A stretch of DNA of 64,000 nucleotides from Paracoccaceae bacterium (GTDB lineage Bacteria; Pseudomonadota; Alphaproteobacteria; Rhodobacterales; Rhodobacteraceae): positions 83,693 to 147,692 of the forward strand of contig JASMHC010000003.1 in NCBI GenBank assembly GCA_030750975.1, read 5' to 3'. Under the pieces are notes generated by a model, which was given only the letters and a program-made list of their open reading frames with translations, made no database searches and was not told where the DNA came from. The position numbers were made by a program, and so were the translations under genes. The first letter of the stretch is position 1; every line of letters starts with the position of its first letter. Positions 54,945 to 63,500 of the stretch are shown one piece after another.

Positions 54945-55282
54945 CCGAGATTTGGCACAATCCGCGCTGTTCAAAATCGCGGCAGACATTGGCGCTGCTT
55001 GAGGACCGGGGGATTTCCCCGCAGGTGCGTTTCTATCTGGACGACGCGCCGGACGTGGCGGGTTTGCGGGATGTGGCCGCAAGGCTGGGCAAGCGCGCGA
55101 TTGAGATGATGCGGACCAAAGAGACTTTGTTCAAAGAGCTGGGGCTGGCGAAAACCGACAGCGACGACAGGCTTTTTGCCGCGATGGCCGCGCACCCAAA
55201 GCTGATCGAGCGTCCGATCGTGCTGCACGAGGGCAAGGCCGCCATAGGCCGCCCGCCGGAAAGCGTGCTGGACATATTCTGA
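54935..55282 (+). CDS. arsC: arsenate reductase (glutaredoxin) family protein
   Basis: A 115-residue ArsC protein: [21 protein letters not shown] with the single active-site Cys (near residue 11), and [20 protein letters not shown], the Arg-rich RPI/V loop. CxxS, not CxxC, is usual for this YffB/ArsC subset. Its start overlaps pyrD by 10 bp. There is no arsB or arsR nearby. Confidence 0.88.
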   Translation: MAVTEIWHNPRCSKSRQTLALLEDRGISPQVRFYLDDAPDVAGLRDVAARLGKRAIEMMRTKETLFKELGLAKTDSDDRLFAAMAAHPKLIERPIVLHEGKAAIGRPPESVLDIF

Positions 55283-55289
55283 CGCGCCT

Positions 55290-56600
55290 TTAATCGGCGA
55301 TACGCTCGAGCGCGGGGTAGCGGATGGCGAGGGTCACACCGCGTGCGACAAAGCTGATCAGCATCGCCGCCCAAAGCCCGTGATTGCCAAAGACCGGCAC
55401 AAGCGCCAGCAATGCCCCGAGATAGATCGCAAAACTGACAGCCATCATGTTGCGCATGTCCCTTGTCCGCGTCGCGCCGATGAAGATGCCGTCCAGCATC
55501 CACGCGAGCACGCCGATCAGGGGCGAGACGATCATGTAGGGCAGATAGACACGTGCCTCGGCCCGCACCTCGGGCGAGTTGGTCAGCAGGTCGATCAGCC
55601 AGCCTCCGAATATCCAGAAGGCCAGAGCCATGGCGATACAGCTGAACAGCCCCCACAGGCTGGCCAGAGCGGCCCCCTGCCGAAGCGCAGGGCGGTTGCG
55701 CGCGCCCAGCGCCGAGCCGACCAGAGCTTCGGCGGCAAAGGCAAAGCCGTCCAGTGCAAAGGCGGTTATTTCGAGGAACTGGATCAAGACCTGATTGGCG
55801 GCAAGCGTGATATCGCCGAACCGGGCGCCCAGAAACAGGAAGGCCACGAAAATCGCCTGAAGCATCAAGGACCGCATCAGGATATCGCCGTTGACCCGCG
55901 CCATGTGGATCAGGCGGATGCGATCGAATATGCGGGCGGGGTGCCACCAGTGCTTGCCCCGCAATGCACGGGAACACAGGTAAAGGCCAACGCCCAGCCC
56001 TGTAATCTCGGATATGACCGTGGCAATGGCCACGCCTTCGACCCCCCAGCCAAGCCCCAGAACGAACCACAGGTCCAGAACGATGTTCATCCCGTTCATC
56101 ACCACTTGTATCACCAGCACGGCCCGTGTCCGTTCAAGCGCGATCAGCCAGCCGTTCACGCCGTAAAGCGCGATCATGGCGGGGGCGCTCCAGACGCGGA
56201 TGCCCAGATAGCTGTGTACCATGCTCTCGACCTCGGCACTGGCGGGGGCAGCCTGCAAGGCGCCCCAGAACAAGGGCACCTGCAACAGGATCACCGCCAC
56301 ACCGCCCGCGCCGGCAATCAGGAAGGACCGCATGAGCAGGGCCGCGACCTCGTCATGGTCGCCTGCGCCTCTGGCCTGGCTGGTCAGGCCGGTCGTGCCC
56401 ATCCGCAAGAAGCCGAACACCCAGTAGATCGCCGACAGGATCACCGCGCCCAGCCCCACCGCGCCAATCGGGGCCGCCAGCCCCATCTGGCCGACAACGC
56501 CGGTATCAACGGCCCCCAGCAAAGGAACGGTGACATTGGACAGAACGATGGGAATGGCGATGCCCAGCACCCGCCGGTTGGTCACCGGTACGTCACTCAT
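55290..56600 (-). CDS. MATE-family efflux transporter (DinF-like)
   Basis: A 436-residue transporter with 12 hydrophobic helices, starting RRVLGIAIPIVLSNVTVPLLGAVDTGVVGQMG, with the MATE signature GAVDTGVVG (residues ~29-37) and FLRMGTTGLTSQARGAGD. It likely exports cationic drugs or metabolites using H+ or Na+. The start overlaps the end of the thioesterase gene by 8 bp, so it is coupled to that pair. Confidence 0.92.
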   Translation of the reverse strand: MSDVPVTNRRVLGIAIPIVLSNVTVPLLGAVDTGVVGQMGLAAPIGAVGLGAVILSAIYWVFGFLRMGTTGLTSQARGAGDHDEVAALLMRSFLIAGAGGVAVILLQVPLFWGALQAAPASAEVESMVHSYLGIRVWSAPAMIALYGVNGWLIALERTRAVLVIQVVMNGMNIVLDLWFVLGLGWGVEGVAIATVISEITGLGVGLYLCSRALRGKHWWHPARIFDRIRLIHMARVNGDILMRSLMLQAIFVAFLFLGARFGDITLAANQVLIQFLEITAFALDGFAFAAEALVGSALGARNRPALRQGAALASLWGLFSCIAMALAFWIFGGWLIDLLTNSPEVRAEARVYLPYMIVSPLIGVLAWMLDGIFIGATRTRDMRNMMAVSFAIYLGALLALVPVFGNHGLWAAMLISFVARGVTLAIRYPALERIAD

Positions 56601-57102
56601 CGCGGGTGGGCATCAGGAAATGGCCGTTTGACTGGGCAAAAGGCCGGTCCGAGCGATCCTGCCACGCCTCGGCCCGCACGCTGGCATAGCGACGCCCGGA
56701 ACGGGTGACAACCGCCCGCGCATAGGCATCGCGCGGCAGGCCCGAACGAAGGTAATCTATGGTGAAATCAATCGTCTTGGGCATGCGTGGCAGATCGATC
56801 TCGGCAGGGTCGGTCACGTTGATGACACCGCTTTCCATATCGTCCCAAAGGCTGCTCCAGCTAAGCGACACGTTTGATGTCACCTCTAATAGCGCGGCCG
56901 TTACGCCACCATGTAGGGCAGGCAGCAACGGGTTGCCGATGTGATCTTCGCGGAACGGCAGGATCGCTGTCAGCTCGTCCCCGCGCCGTTCAAAGGAAAT
57001 TCCGAGAAACCGAACATAAGGGATGTGTTCAACCAGCGCTTTCAGCACCGCATCGCGGCGCTGCTTGACCACTTGAACCGGTTCGGGCCGACGTCTGCTC
57101 AT
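56593..57102 (-). CDS. PaaI-type hotdog thioesterase
   Basis: A 169-residue hotdog-fold protein with the central helix motif NPLLPALHGGVTAALLE (HGG near residue 65). It is a likely acyl-CoA thioesterase (4HBT/PaaI). It overlaps the second hotdog gene by 4 bp and the MATE gene by 8 bp. The substrate is unknown. Confidence 0.85.
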   Translation of the reverse strand: MSRRRPEPVQVVKQRRDAVLKALVEHIPYVRFLGISFERRGDELTAILPFREDHIGNPLLPALHGGVTAALLEVTSNVSLSWSSLWDDMESGVINVTDPAEIDLPRMPKTIDFTIDYLRSGLPRDAYARAVVTRSGRRYASVRAEAWQDRSDRPFAQSNGHFLMPTRDE

Positions 57103-57530
57103 GGTTTTACCGCGCTGACCATGAAGGTGCCGCTGGCGGTGGCCACCGGCGGTTTGCTTGTATCGCCGTCATGGGCCGAGGCACGGACGAAGGCGACGCT
57201 GCGGGTGACGTGATAGCATTCAGCCGTAGTGACAATATCCGCCCTGGGCGCCGCCGAGCGCAAATACTCGATCCGCAGGTCAATCGTTGCCGTCGCCCCT
57301 TTGACCGAGGGATGCGACATGACCGCCGCCCCGCAGCAGGTATCAACGACAGCCGATATTGCACCGCCATGCAGCACACCCGTATCCGGATCACCGACAA
57401 AGCGGTCGTCATAGGGCAGACCGATGGTGGCCTGACCCTTGCCGATCTGCTGAAGCTGCATGTTCATCGCCCCGCAATGGGGCAAGGCCTTCATGAACTG
57501 TTCGGCATTCACCGGTGCACGGCTTTCCAT
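57099..57530 (-). CDS. PaaI-type hotdog thioesterase
   Basis: A 143-residue hotdog protein with GDPDTGVLHGGAISAVVDTCCGAAVM (HGG near residue 55), the PaaI/4HBT motif. Two copies in a row suggest a paired or heteromeric enzyme. I take ATG 57530 as start; the longer frame overlaps the divergent merR gene. Confidence 0.87.
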   Translation of the reverse strand: MESRAPVNAEQFMKALPHCGAMNMQLQQIGKGQATIGLPYDDRFVGDPDTGVLHGGAISAVVDTCCGAAVMSHPSVKGATATIDLRIEYLRSAAPRADIVTTAECYHVTRSVAFVRASAHDGDTSKPPVATASGTFMVSAVKP

Positions 57531-57645
57531 TGCTTTCCCTTTGTTAACCGGGTCCAAGTATGTGCTGGTATTTTGAGACGGGCAACTTGTCTTGCGCCGA
57601 TCCATGCCCGATACTGGTGTTAACCTTGCGTCACAGGAAATACCG

Positions 57646-58023
57646 ATGTCAGACGAATTGCTCAGTTTCAAAGAGATGTGCGCCAAGTTCGAAGTGACCC
57701 CGCGCACCTTGCGCTATTACGAGTATATCGAGCTTCTGAACCCCCAGCGCGATGGGCGGTCACGTTTCTACGGCCCGCGCGAAGTGGCACGCATGACCTT
57801 GATCTTACGCGGCCGCAAGTTCGGCTTTCAACTGGAAGAGCTGCGCCAGTGGCTGCTGATCTATGATCGCGAAGGCACGCAAGTTCAGTACGAAACCTTC
57901 ACCGCGATGGCGGACGGCAAACTTGTTGAGCTGAAAGAGCAGAAAGTTCAGCTGGAAGAGGCGATTGAAGAGCTTCAAGAGCTGCGCGATTTCACTTACG
58001 CCGCCTCGCGCGGGGTACTGTAA
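57646..58023 (+). CDS. MerR-family transcriptional regulator
   Basis: A 125-residue MerR protein with LLSFKEMCAKFEVTPRTLRYYEYIELLNPQRDGRSRFYGPREVARM (winged HTH; residues 5-50), a FQLEELRQWLLI second helix and a C-terminal dimer coiled coil (KLVELKEQKVQLEEAIEELQEL). Metal-binding Cys residues are absent. Similar MerR genes in Rhodobacteraceae often precede fatty-acid oxidation genes. Here an IS256 begins 6 bp after its stop, so its original downstream neighbour is missing. Confidence 0.92.
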   Translation: MSDELLSFKEMCAKFEVTPRTLRYYEYIELLNPQRDGRSRFYGPREVARMTLILRGRKFGFQLEELRQWLLIYDREGTQVQYETFTAMADGKLVELKEQKVQLEEAIEELQELRDFTYAASRGVL

Positions 58024-58060
58024 CCTGAGGTCTGGAAATTTCGTTGGCGATTGCGCTGTG

Positions 58061-58092
58061 CGCCCCTGCCGGGGCATGCCCCGGCAGGGGCG
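58061..58092. repeat. perfect 32-bp palindrome in the IS256 leader
   Basis: CGCCCCTGCCGGGGCA-TGCCCCGGCAGGGGCG is a perfect palindrome of 32 bp with no loop beyond the centre, 51 bp upstream of the transposase ATG. Such a structure could stop incoming transcription or translation, as leader hairpins do in other IS elements. This role is inferred. Confidence 0.75.
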
Positions 58093-58143
58093 GTCCATTC
58101 TGGTATTCCATGGAGTTGCAAAACCAACCGTGGAGGACCGGGA

Positions 58144-59325
58144 ATGGACAGAGGGAAGAATACAGGCGTTGAGGCGATCTTGGAACAGCTGATCGAACAT
58201 GGTGCAGACGACATGGCGAACATCTTCGCCCGGGCCTTCGAGCTGGCCATGCGGATCGAGCGCGAGCGCTTTCTCGGCGCGGGCCATTACGAGCGCACGG
58301 CCAGCCGCCGGGGTTATGCCAACGGCACCAAGCCCAAGCGCATCGACACGCCCGCCGGCACGGTCACGGTTCAGGTGCCCAAGAGTGCCGGGCATGAGGG
58401 TGAACCCTTCTTCCCGCAATCGCTGGAGCGCGGCCGCCGGTCGGTGCGCGCGGTGATGCTGGCGGTGGCGGAGATGTACATCAAGGGCGTGTCCACGCGC
58501 GAGGTGGAAGCGGTAATGCGTGAGTTCGGCATCGAAAGCCTGTCGTCAAGCCAGGTCAGCCGTGCCACCAAACTGCTGGACGAGGAGCTGGAGGCATGGC
58601 GAAATCGGCCCCTCGGGGAGGTCCGCTATCTCTTCCTCGATGCCCGCTACGAGAAGGTGCGCATGGGCGGGGTGGTTCGTGATGCCGCCGTGCTTTCGGC
58701 CATTGGTATCGGCCCGGACGAGCGCCGCCGGGTACTGGGTGTCTCGGTGGCCCTGTCAGAGGCCGAGGTCCACTGGCGGGCCTTCCTGGAAGACCTGCAG
58801 GCGCGCGGCCTGCGCGGCGTGGAGTACGTCGTTTCAGATGATCACAGCGGTCTGCGCGCCGCCCGCCGGGCCGTCCTCGGCGGCGCAAAGTGGCAGCGCT
58901 GCCAATTCCACCTGGCCCAGAATGCCATCCACCACGCGCCGAATGTCGCCATCCGCAAACGCATCGGCGCCGAGCTGCGTGCGGTCTGGAACGCCGCCGA
59001 CCTGCCCAAGGCCGAGGCCGCCCTGGCAGACTTGGTCGTCAGCTACCGCGACAGCGCCCCGAAACTGGCCGAATGGTTGGAGAAAAACGTGCCCGAGGGC
59101 CTCACTGTCTTCGCCCTTCCAGAGCACCACCGCCGCCGTTTGCGCACATCAAACCCGATTGAGCGCGCCATCCAACAGGAGCTGAAACGCCGTACCGTCA
59201 AGGTCAGGGTCTTTCCGAACGAAGAATCACTGGAACGCCTCGTCAGCGCCGTGCTGGTCGAGATCGACGAAAAATGGGCCGTCGACACAAAGGCCTATAT
59301 CAAATGGGAATGCCAGGATGCCTGA
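58144..59325 (+). CDS. IS256-family transposase
   Basis: A 393-residue Mutator-type transposase, close to the family norm of ~400. The N-terminal helical DNA-binding part is followed by RVPKSAGHEGEPFFP-like sequence, then FLDARYEKVR with the first catalytic Asp, VVSDDHSGLRAARRAV with the second Asp (near residue 242), a CQFHLAQNA segment (C/H motif typical of IS256), and the catalytic Glu in RTSNPIERAIQQELKRR (near residue 346). The gene looks intact. ATG 58144 is preferred, as the longer frame would include the palindrome. Confidence 0.92.
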   Translation: MDRGKNTGVEAILEQLIEHGADDMANIFARAFELAMRIERERFLGAGHYERTASRRGYANGTKPKRIDTPAGTVTVQVPKSAGHEGEPFFPQSLERGRRSVRAVMLAVAEMYIKGVSTREVEAVMREFGIESLSSSQVSRATKLLDEELEAWRNRPLGEVRYLFLDARYEKVRMGGVVRDAAVLSAIGIGPDERRRVLGVSVALSEAEVHWRAFLEDLQARGLRGVEYVVSDDHSGLRAARRAVLGGAKWQRCQFHLAQNAIHHAPNVAIRKRIGAELRAVWNAADLPKAEAALADLVVSYRDSAPKLAEWLEKNVPEGLTVFALPEHHRRRLRTSNPIERAIQQELKRRTVKVRVFPNEESLERLVSAVLVEIDEKWAVDTKAYIKWECQDA

Positions 59326-59370
59326 TCAGCCCAAATCCGAATTTCCAGACAGCAGGTTGCGTAATCACGC

Positions 59371-59718
59371 ATGCGACCGATAACCGAGGAAGAATGGGTC
59401 ATCTTGAACGAACAGGACTGCAAAGTTCGTTTGGAGGACCTCCTCATTATGGCCGATCAGGTGCGGGCATTCGAGGCCGAGCATGATCTGCTGAGACGGC
59501 CGGCTGCGCATATCGGGTCGTCTCCGCGCTATGACTGGGAAAGCATGTATATCTCGCAGATCGTGCGGGTCTTTGAGCAGGGTCTGCCCGACACCCAAAG
59601 CGAATGGATCGGCGAAGTGCAGGACTGGTTTGCGGAAACATCTGACGACGGTCAGATCCCTGACGAACGCACCGTCCGGCGGCGGTTGTCTCCGATCTGG
59701 AAAGCGCTGAAGGCATAG
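59371..59718 (+). CDS. hypothetical protein next to the integrase
   Basis: A 115-residue acidic protein (MRPITEEEWVILNEQDCKVR) with a C-terminal DERTVRRRLSPIWKAL that could be a winged-helix/DNA-binding tail. A TAA lies three codons upstream in frame, so the start is firm. No family is recognised. It lies 20 bp from the IS256 end and 140 bp before the integrase, so it may be part of the same mobile unit, or the remnant of a larger gene. Confidence 0.55.
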   Translation: MRPITEEEWVILNEQDCKVRLEDLLIMADQVRAFEAEHDLLRRPAAHIGSSPRYDWESMYISQIVRVFEQGLPDTQSEWIGEVQDWFAETSDDGQIPDERTVRRRLSPIWKALKA

Positions 59719-59858
59719 AGAGTTTTGGCCATAATTTTCTGGGGTGGCGCCGAGACTGCTTTATGGATGCCACCTTCTGCCTTCCTGCCACCCAAGGCGC
59801 GATGATTAACTTGATAGATCATCAAATCTACGCGTCATGGACGGGAAAGGAGGCAGAT

Positions 59859-61127
59859 ATGCCGAAACGACAAAAACTTACAGAAAAGTTGGTGAAAAAC
59901 GCCCAGCCATTTGAAGGCAGAGACTATCAGTTATTCGACTCTGAACTCAGGGCGTTTGCACTCATCGTATACCGTAGCGGAAGCAAGGCGTTCACGATCG
60001 ACTACCGCCACGCCGGCAGGCCGCGCCGAATGGTCTTCGGCCGCTGGCCAGAATGGTCCGTGAGTGCCGCGCGCATCAGAGCGAAAGAGCTGCGCAGAGA
60101 TGTCGACGCCGGCTATGATCCGCTTAAACAACGACAGCAATTGAGGGAACAACCAAGAATACGGGACCTGATTGACCGATATCTGATAGAGCATGCCAGC
60201 AAGCTGGCCAAAACGAATGAGGCCGATCAACACTCAATGATGGAAAAGCTCGTCGCCCCACATTGGGAAAACCGGTTGGTTAGTGAAATTACCAGGTCGG
60301 ATGTGGACCAGCTGCTCACTAAAGTCGCTGAAGGAAGAGCGAGGCCGCACAAAGCTAAACCCAACAATCGTGCAAGAAAACTCCAAGGCCCCAAAAAAAC
60401 GCCGATACGGGCCAACCGTGTGGGTGAAGCCCTTAGAAAAGCCTTCAGCCTTGCCATCGAATGGGGCTGGCGCGAAGACAATCCGGCTTCGGGGTTTTAC
60501 CGAAGGCTGGAAAATCCCAGAGAACGATTTCTTACCAAAGACGAGATTGACCGATTGGCGAAAGCTTTGGACCAAGATGAAGACCTGCGGGCTGCTGACA
60601 TTATTCGGATTTGCATGCTGACAGGCGCGCGCGTCGGCGAGGTGCGCCAGTCGCGCTTCGAGCAGTTCAATCTCGATCTGTTGATCTGGACCAAGCCAGC
60701 GGCCGCCACCAAGCAGCGCAAAACGCACCGCGTGCCAATCTCCGAGGATGTGGCCGCTATAGTACGGCAAAGGAAACTGGTCGTGCCAAAAACCTCACCT
60801 TGGGTTTTTCCAGGCGATGTGCCCGGTCAGCCGGTGATCGAAATCCGCCGCTTCTGGAAGCGCATCCAGCGAGAGGCGCAGATCGAAGACGTGCGTATTC
60901 ATGATCTGCGGCACACTTTCGCGTCGCTTCTGGTCTCAGGTGGCGCGTCCCTCGAGATGATCGGCAAGCTTCTTGGTCACACCCAGATGCAAACCACCCA
61001 GCGCTACGCACATCTTCTCGACGCGCCGCTGCGCGAAGGGGTGAATGCCGTGGCGGGGATGTTCCGGCCAAGAAGGTTGAAGGTGGTGGGGGACGACGAG
61101 CGGCCTGCTGATTATCGCCGCTCGTGA
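59859..61127 (+). CDS. tyrosine recombinase (site-specific integrase)
   Basis: A 422-residue integrase. The N-terminal DUF4102-like arm-binding domain starts at TEKLVKNAQPFEGRDYQLFD; a SAM-like core-binding domain covers about 125-235. The catalytic domain has the R of LTGARVGEVRQ (near residue 258), HDLRHTFAS (HxxR), GHTQMQTTQRYAH with the catalytic Tyr (near 391) and preceding His. All residues are present. AAAGGAGG (59846-59853) fixes the start at 59859. Nearby attachment sites or a tRNA target are not seen. Confidence 0.93.
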   Translation: MPKRQKLTEKLVKNAQPFEGRDYQLFDSELRAFALIVYRSGSKAFTIDYRHAGRPRRMVFGRWPEWSVSAARIRAKELRRDVDAGYDPLKQRQQLREQPRIRDLIDRYLIEHASKLAKTNEADQHSMMEKLVAPHWENRLVSEITRSDVDQLLTKVAEGRARPHKAKPNNRARKLQGPKKTPIRANRVGEALRKAFSLAIEWGWREDNPASGFYRRLENPRERFLTKDEIDRLAKALDQDEDLRAADIIRICMLTGARVGEVRQSRFEQFNLDLLIWTKPAAATKQRKTHRVPISEDVAAIVRQRKLVVPKTSPWVFPGDVPGQPVIEIRRFWKRIQREAQIEDVRIHDLRHTFASLLVSGGASLEMIGKLLGHTQMQTTQRYAHLLDAPLREGVNAVAGMFRPRRLKVVGDDERPADYRRS

Positions 61128-61134
61128 GCAGAGG

Positions 61135-61806
61135 TTACTTGCCGTGCCGTACAACAACAATCTGAACGGTCCGAAGAATGACCTTCAAATCGAAAAGAAG
61201 GCTCATCTTGCGGATGTACATCAGATCGGCAGCCACCTTATGGCGAAAGCCCGCTTCGTCGCTGACATAGCCGACTTCGGTCTGCGCCAGTCCGGTCACG
61301 CCCGGGCGCACGGTGTATCTGTCACAATACCCTGGGATTTCTTCGATATAGACATTGGCGTGATCGATGAAATCCGGGCGCGGACCGACAAGGGTCATGT
61401 CGCCCTTCAGAATGTTGATAAGCTGGGGGAGTTCATCAATCCGCAGTGTACGCATGACGCAACCGAGCTTGGTAATTCGGTCTTCTTCTAGAGCGTCAAA
61501 AGCGCCCCGTTTTACGGGTGCGGTTTCGGTCATACTGCGGAATTTATAGGCGGTGAATGGAACGCAGTTCTGTCCCATGCGGGTCTGCCGAAAAAACAGC
61601 GATCCTTTATTAAAAATCGGATTCAGAACCAACAACCCGAGCGCGGCAATGATGGCGAAGGGCGCCAGAAGCAACACAGCGACAATGTCTAGAAGCCGTT
61701 TTGAAACCACATAGCCGATCGATGGCGACGGGGATATTTTCGGTAGCACTTTCGGCGCATGAACACCGTTCTGCGCAATTGTGTGAATTACTTCTGCGTC
61801 AAACAT
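61135..61806 (-). CDS. polyprenyl-phosphate sugar-1-phosphate transferase (polysaccharide initiation)
   Basis: A 223-residue monotopic sugar transferase (Bac_transf, ExoY/WcaJ-like C-terminal domain). One hydrophobic helix (VAVLLLAPFAIIAALGLLVL) precedes RQTRMGQNCVPFTAYKFRSM and TKLGCVMRTLRIDELPQLINILKGDMTLVGPRPDF, the family signature. It loads hexose-1-phosphate on undecaprenyl phosphate. It starts at ATG 61806, or GTG 61824. It lies 8 bp from the integrase stop and is divergent from the WecA-like gene. GC is lower than in neighbours. Confidence 0.9.
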   Translation of the reverse strand: MFDAEVIHTIAQNGVHAPKVLPKISPSPSIGYVVSKRLLDIVAVLLLAPFAIIAALGLLVLNPIFNKGSLFFRQTRMGQNCVPFTAYKFRSMTETAPVKRGAFDALEEDRITKLGCVMRTLRIDELPQLINILKGDMTLVGPRPDFIDHANVYIEEIPGYCDRYTVRPGVTGLAQTEVGYVSDEAGFRHKVAADLMYIRKMSLLFDLKVILRTVQIVVVRHGK

Positions 61807-62221
61807 CGCCAAGGAATTACCCACCTACACTAATGTCAAAATAATGACAATTTTGAAAAGAATACCTATACCAATTACTGTATTGGCGTCGGCGGTGCAA
61901 TGGAAATTACGATAAGCGGCCGTGTATATGATGGAAAGTAAAGAAACCCTTACCTATGTTACCACTATGTTGCGAGCCTGAGCGAAAAGGCTGAATGCTT
62001 GCGTGCGTCAATGACCGCAAGAGAAAGCTGCAAAAGGAAACTAGCAACCAAAAATTATTGATCTTCGATTCTTACGGACATGCAATCGTGAATGCGAAGA
62101 ATATAAAGCGAACGATATTGGGCGCGGTTTAGTCTGGTTTTTCGATATGTCGTCAACGATTTGCACATGCTGCGGATTGAAGCTAAAGCAGTCGGGACAG
62201 ATAACGGAAATTGGATGAAAC
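61807..62221. other. 415-bp AT-rich divergent intergenic region of the polysaccharide genes
   Basis: AT-rich compared with the rest of the window. It contains an inverted repeat TGTCA-AAATAA-TGACA at 61834-61849 close to the sugar transferase start, a possible operator. No other gene is supported. It probably holds the two divergent promoters. Confidence 0.5.
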
Positions 62222-63328
62222 ATGTGGCACTCTGAATTTTCAGAACATTTGCCGCAAACCTTCGGCCTGGTATTTTTCGTGGCTCTCGCGATCTGTAGCC
62301 TGGTCGTCATTTTCAAGCGGGAAATCAACACGCATTTGCGCGCGGATGACGATCTGTCCGCCACCCAAGCCATGCATGCAGTTCCGACACCCAGATTGGG
62401 CGGTATTGCCATTTTTGCCGGGATTGCATCGACCATAGCCCTGTCAGGATGGTCCCCACTCGAGCGTATGGGCACAGTGCTCTATTTAGCGACTTTGTCA
62501 CCTTTGTTCATCGCCGGAATTCTCGAAGACTTGGGTATCCCCGTATCCCCCCGACTACGACTTGGCGCCAGCATTTTGGCGGGTATCCTGACGGCATTTG
62601 TCTGGGGCTTCTGGGTCAAATCCGTAGGGATATGGGGGATCGACGCCGTGCTGGGTTTTGCTCCCTTGGCAATTGCGTTCACGATTCTTGCCGCTTCGGG
62701 CGCCACCAACGCATTCAATTTGATTGACGGACTGAACGGTCTTTTAGGGTTCTATTCCATAACCGCTGCGCTTGCGTTGTCCATCATGTCTGCCCAAGTT
62801 GGCGCGCATGTTCTGCAGGCGGTGTACTGGATGACGATTTTCGCCGTCCTCGGGTTTCTGGTTCTCAACTTCCCGTTCGGAAAACTCTTTCTGGGCGACG
62901 CCGGAGCGTATCTGCTGGGTCATACCTTGGTTTGGTCGGCCATTGCGCTTACCAACATGGCTCCTCAGATTAGTCCTTTCGCCATACTTCTGGTGTTCTT
63001 CTGGCCAATTGCCGATACCCTATTGGCCATTTGGCGACGCTTGCATTCCGGACGACCGACCGACCAACCCGATCGCCTGCATTTTCACCAGCTAGCGCTT
63101 CGCATGATCGAGATCAGATGGCTGGGCCGGAACAATCGCCGTTTATCAAACCCGATCACGACTTTGGCTCTGATCCCGCTTTTCGTTGCTCCACAAATCG
63201 CGGGCGTTTTGCTCATGACGTCGAATAATGCAGCTATGCTGGCATCCGCATTGTTCGCGGTGCTGTTCATTTCGGCCTATCGGATTGGCATGAAAAGCGC
63301 TGGAAAAATGGCACGCCGTAAAAGGTGA
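62222..63328 (+). CDS. WecA/MraY-family glycosyl-1-phosphate transferase
   Basis: A 368-residue integral membrane protein with about ten helices. Family motifs are AVPTPRLGGIAIF near residue 57, a DDL-like EDLGIPVSPRLRL near residue 100, ATNAFNLIDGLNGLLGF (residues ~160-176) and FLGDAGAYLLGHT near residue 225, with HFHQLALRM near residue 288 (the HxH motif). It transfers HexNAc-1-P to undecaprenyl phosphate. With the sugar transferase at 61135 it makes two initiating-type transferases in divergent order. GC is lower than the chromosome average. Confidence 0.9.
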   Translation: MWHSEFSEHLPQTFGLVFFVALAICSLVVIFKREINTHLRADDDLSATQAMHAVPTPRLGGIAIFAGIASTIALSGWSPLERMGTVLYLATLSPLFIAGILEDLGIPVSPRLRLGASILAGILTAFVWGFWVKSVGIWGIDAVLGFAPLAIAFTILAASGATNAFNLIDGLNGLLGFYSITAALALSIMSAQVGAHVLQAVYWMTIFAVLGFLVLNFPFGKLFLGDAGAYLLGHTLVWSAIALTNMAPQISPFAILLVFFWPIADTLLAIWRRLHSGRPTDQPDRLHFHQLALRMIEIRWLGRNNRRLSNPITTLALIPLFVAPQIAGVLLMTSNNAAMLASALFAVLFISAYRIGMKSAGKMARRKR

Positions 63329-63377
63329 CAAGCGCTCATGTTTCTGCTAAATGCTAAGCATCTGTTGGGGACAGGAA

Positions 63378-63500
63378 ATGCTGCGTACGATTATGGTCGG
63401 GACAACGATAATGGTCCAAGGCCTCTTCATTAAAGAGCTGGGAGACGGAAGAATCCAGAGCCGTGTAGGTAGCAGAACCTATTCAGGACTGCCTGTCTGA
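63378..63500 (+). CDS. possible 40-residue protein
   Basis: A short frame starting ATG 63378 with ACAGGAA just before it. The peptide (MLRTIMVGTTIMVQGLFIKE at its start, ending GLPV) has the GDGRIQSRVGSRTYSG pattern. I recall similar small proteins near exopolysaccharide genes of Rhodobacteraceae, but cannot verify it. It lies 49 bp after the WecA-like gene. Confidence 0.4.
   Translation: MLRTIMVGTTIMVQGLFIKELGDGRIQSRVGSRTYSGLPV

Larger units (their letters stand above)
58030..59350 (+). mobile_element. IS256-family insertion sequence
   Basis: Bounded by imperfect inverted ends: GTCTGGAAATTTCG at 58030 and its counterpart ending CGAATTTCCAGAC at 59350. The ends may extend outward by AACCTG (58022-58027 and 59354-59359 in inverted order). 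It carries one transposase gene and a leader with a perfect palindrome. I see no 8-bp target duplication around either pair of ends, which suggests rearrangement at one side or a different true border. Confidence 0.8.
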
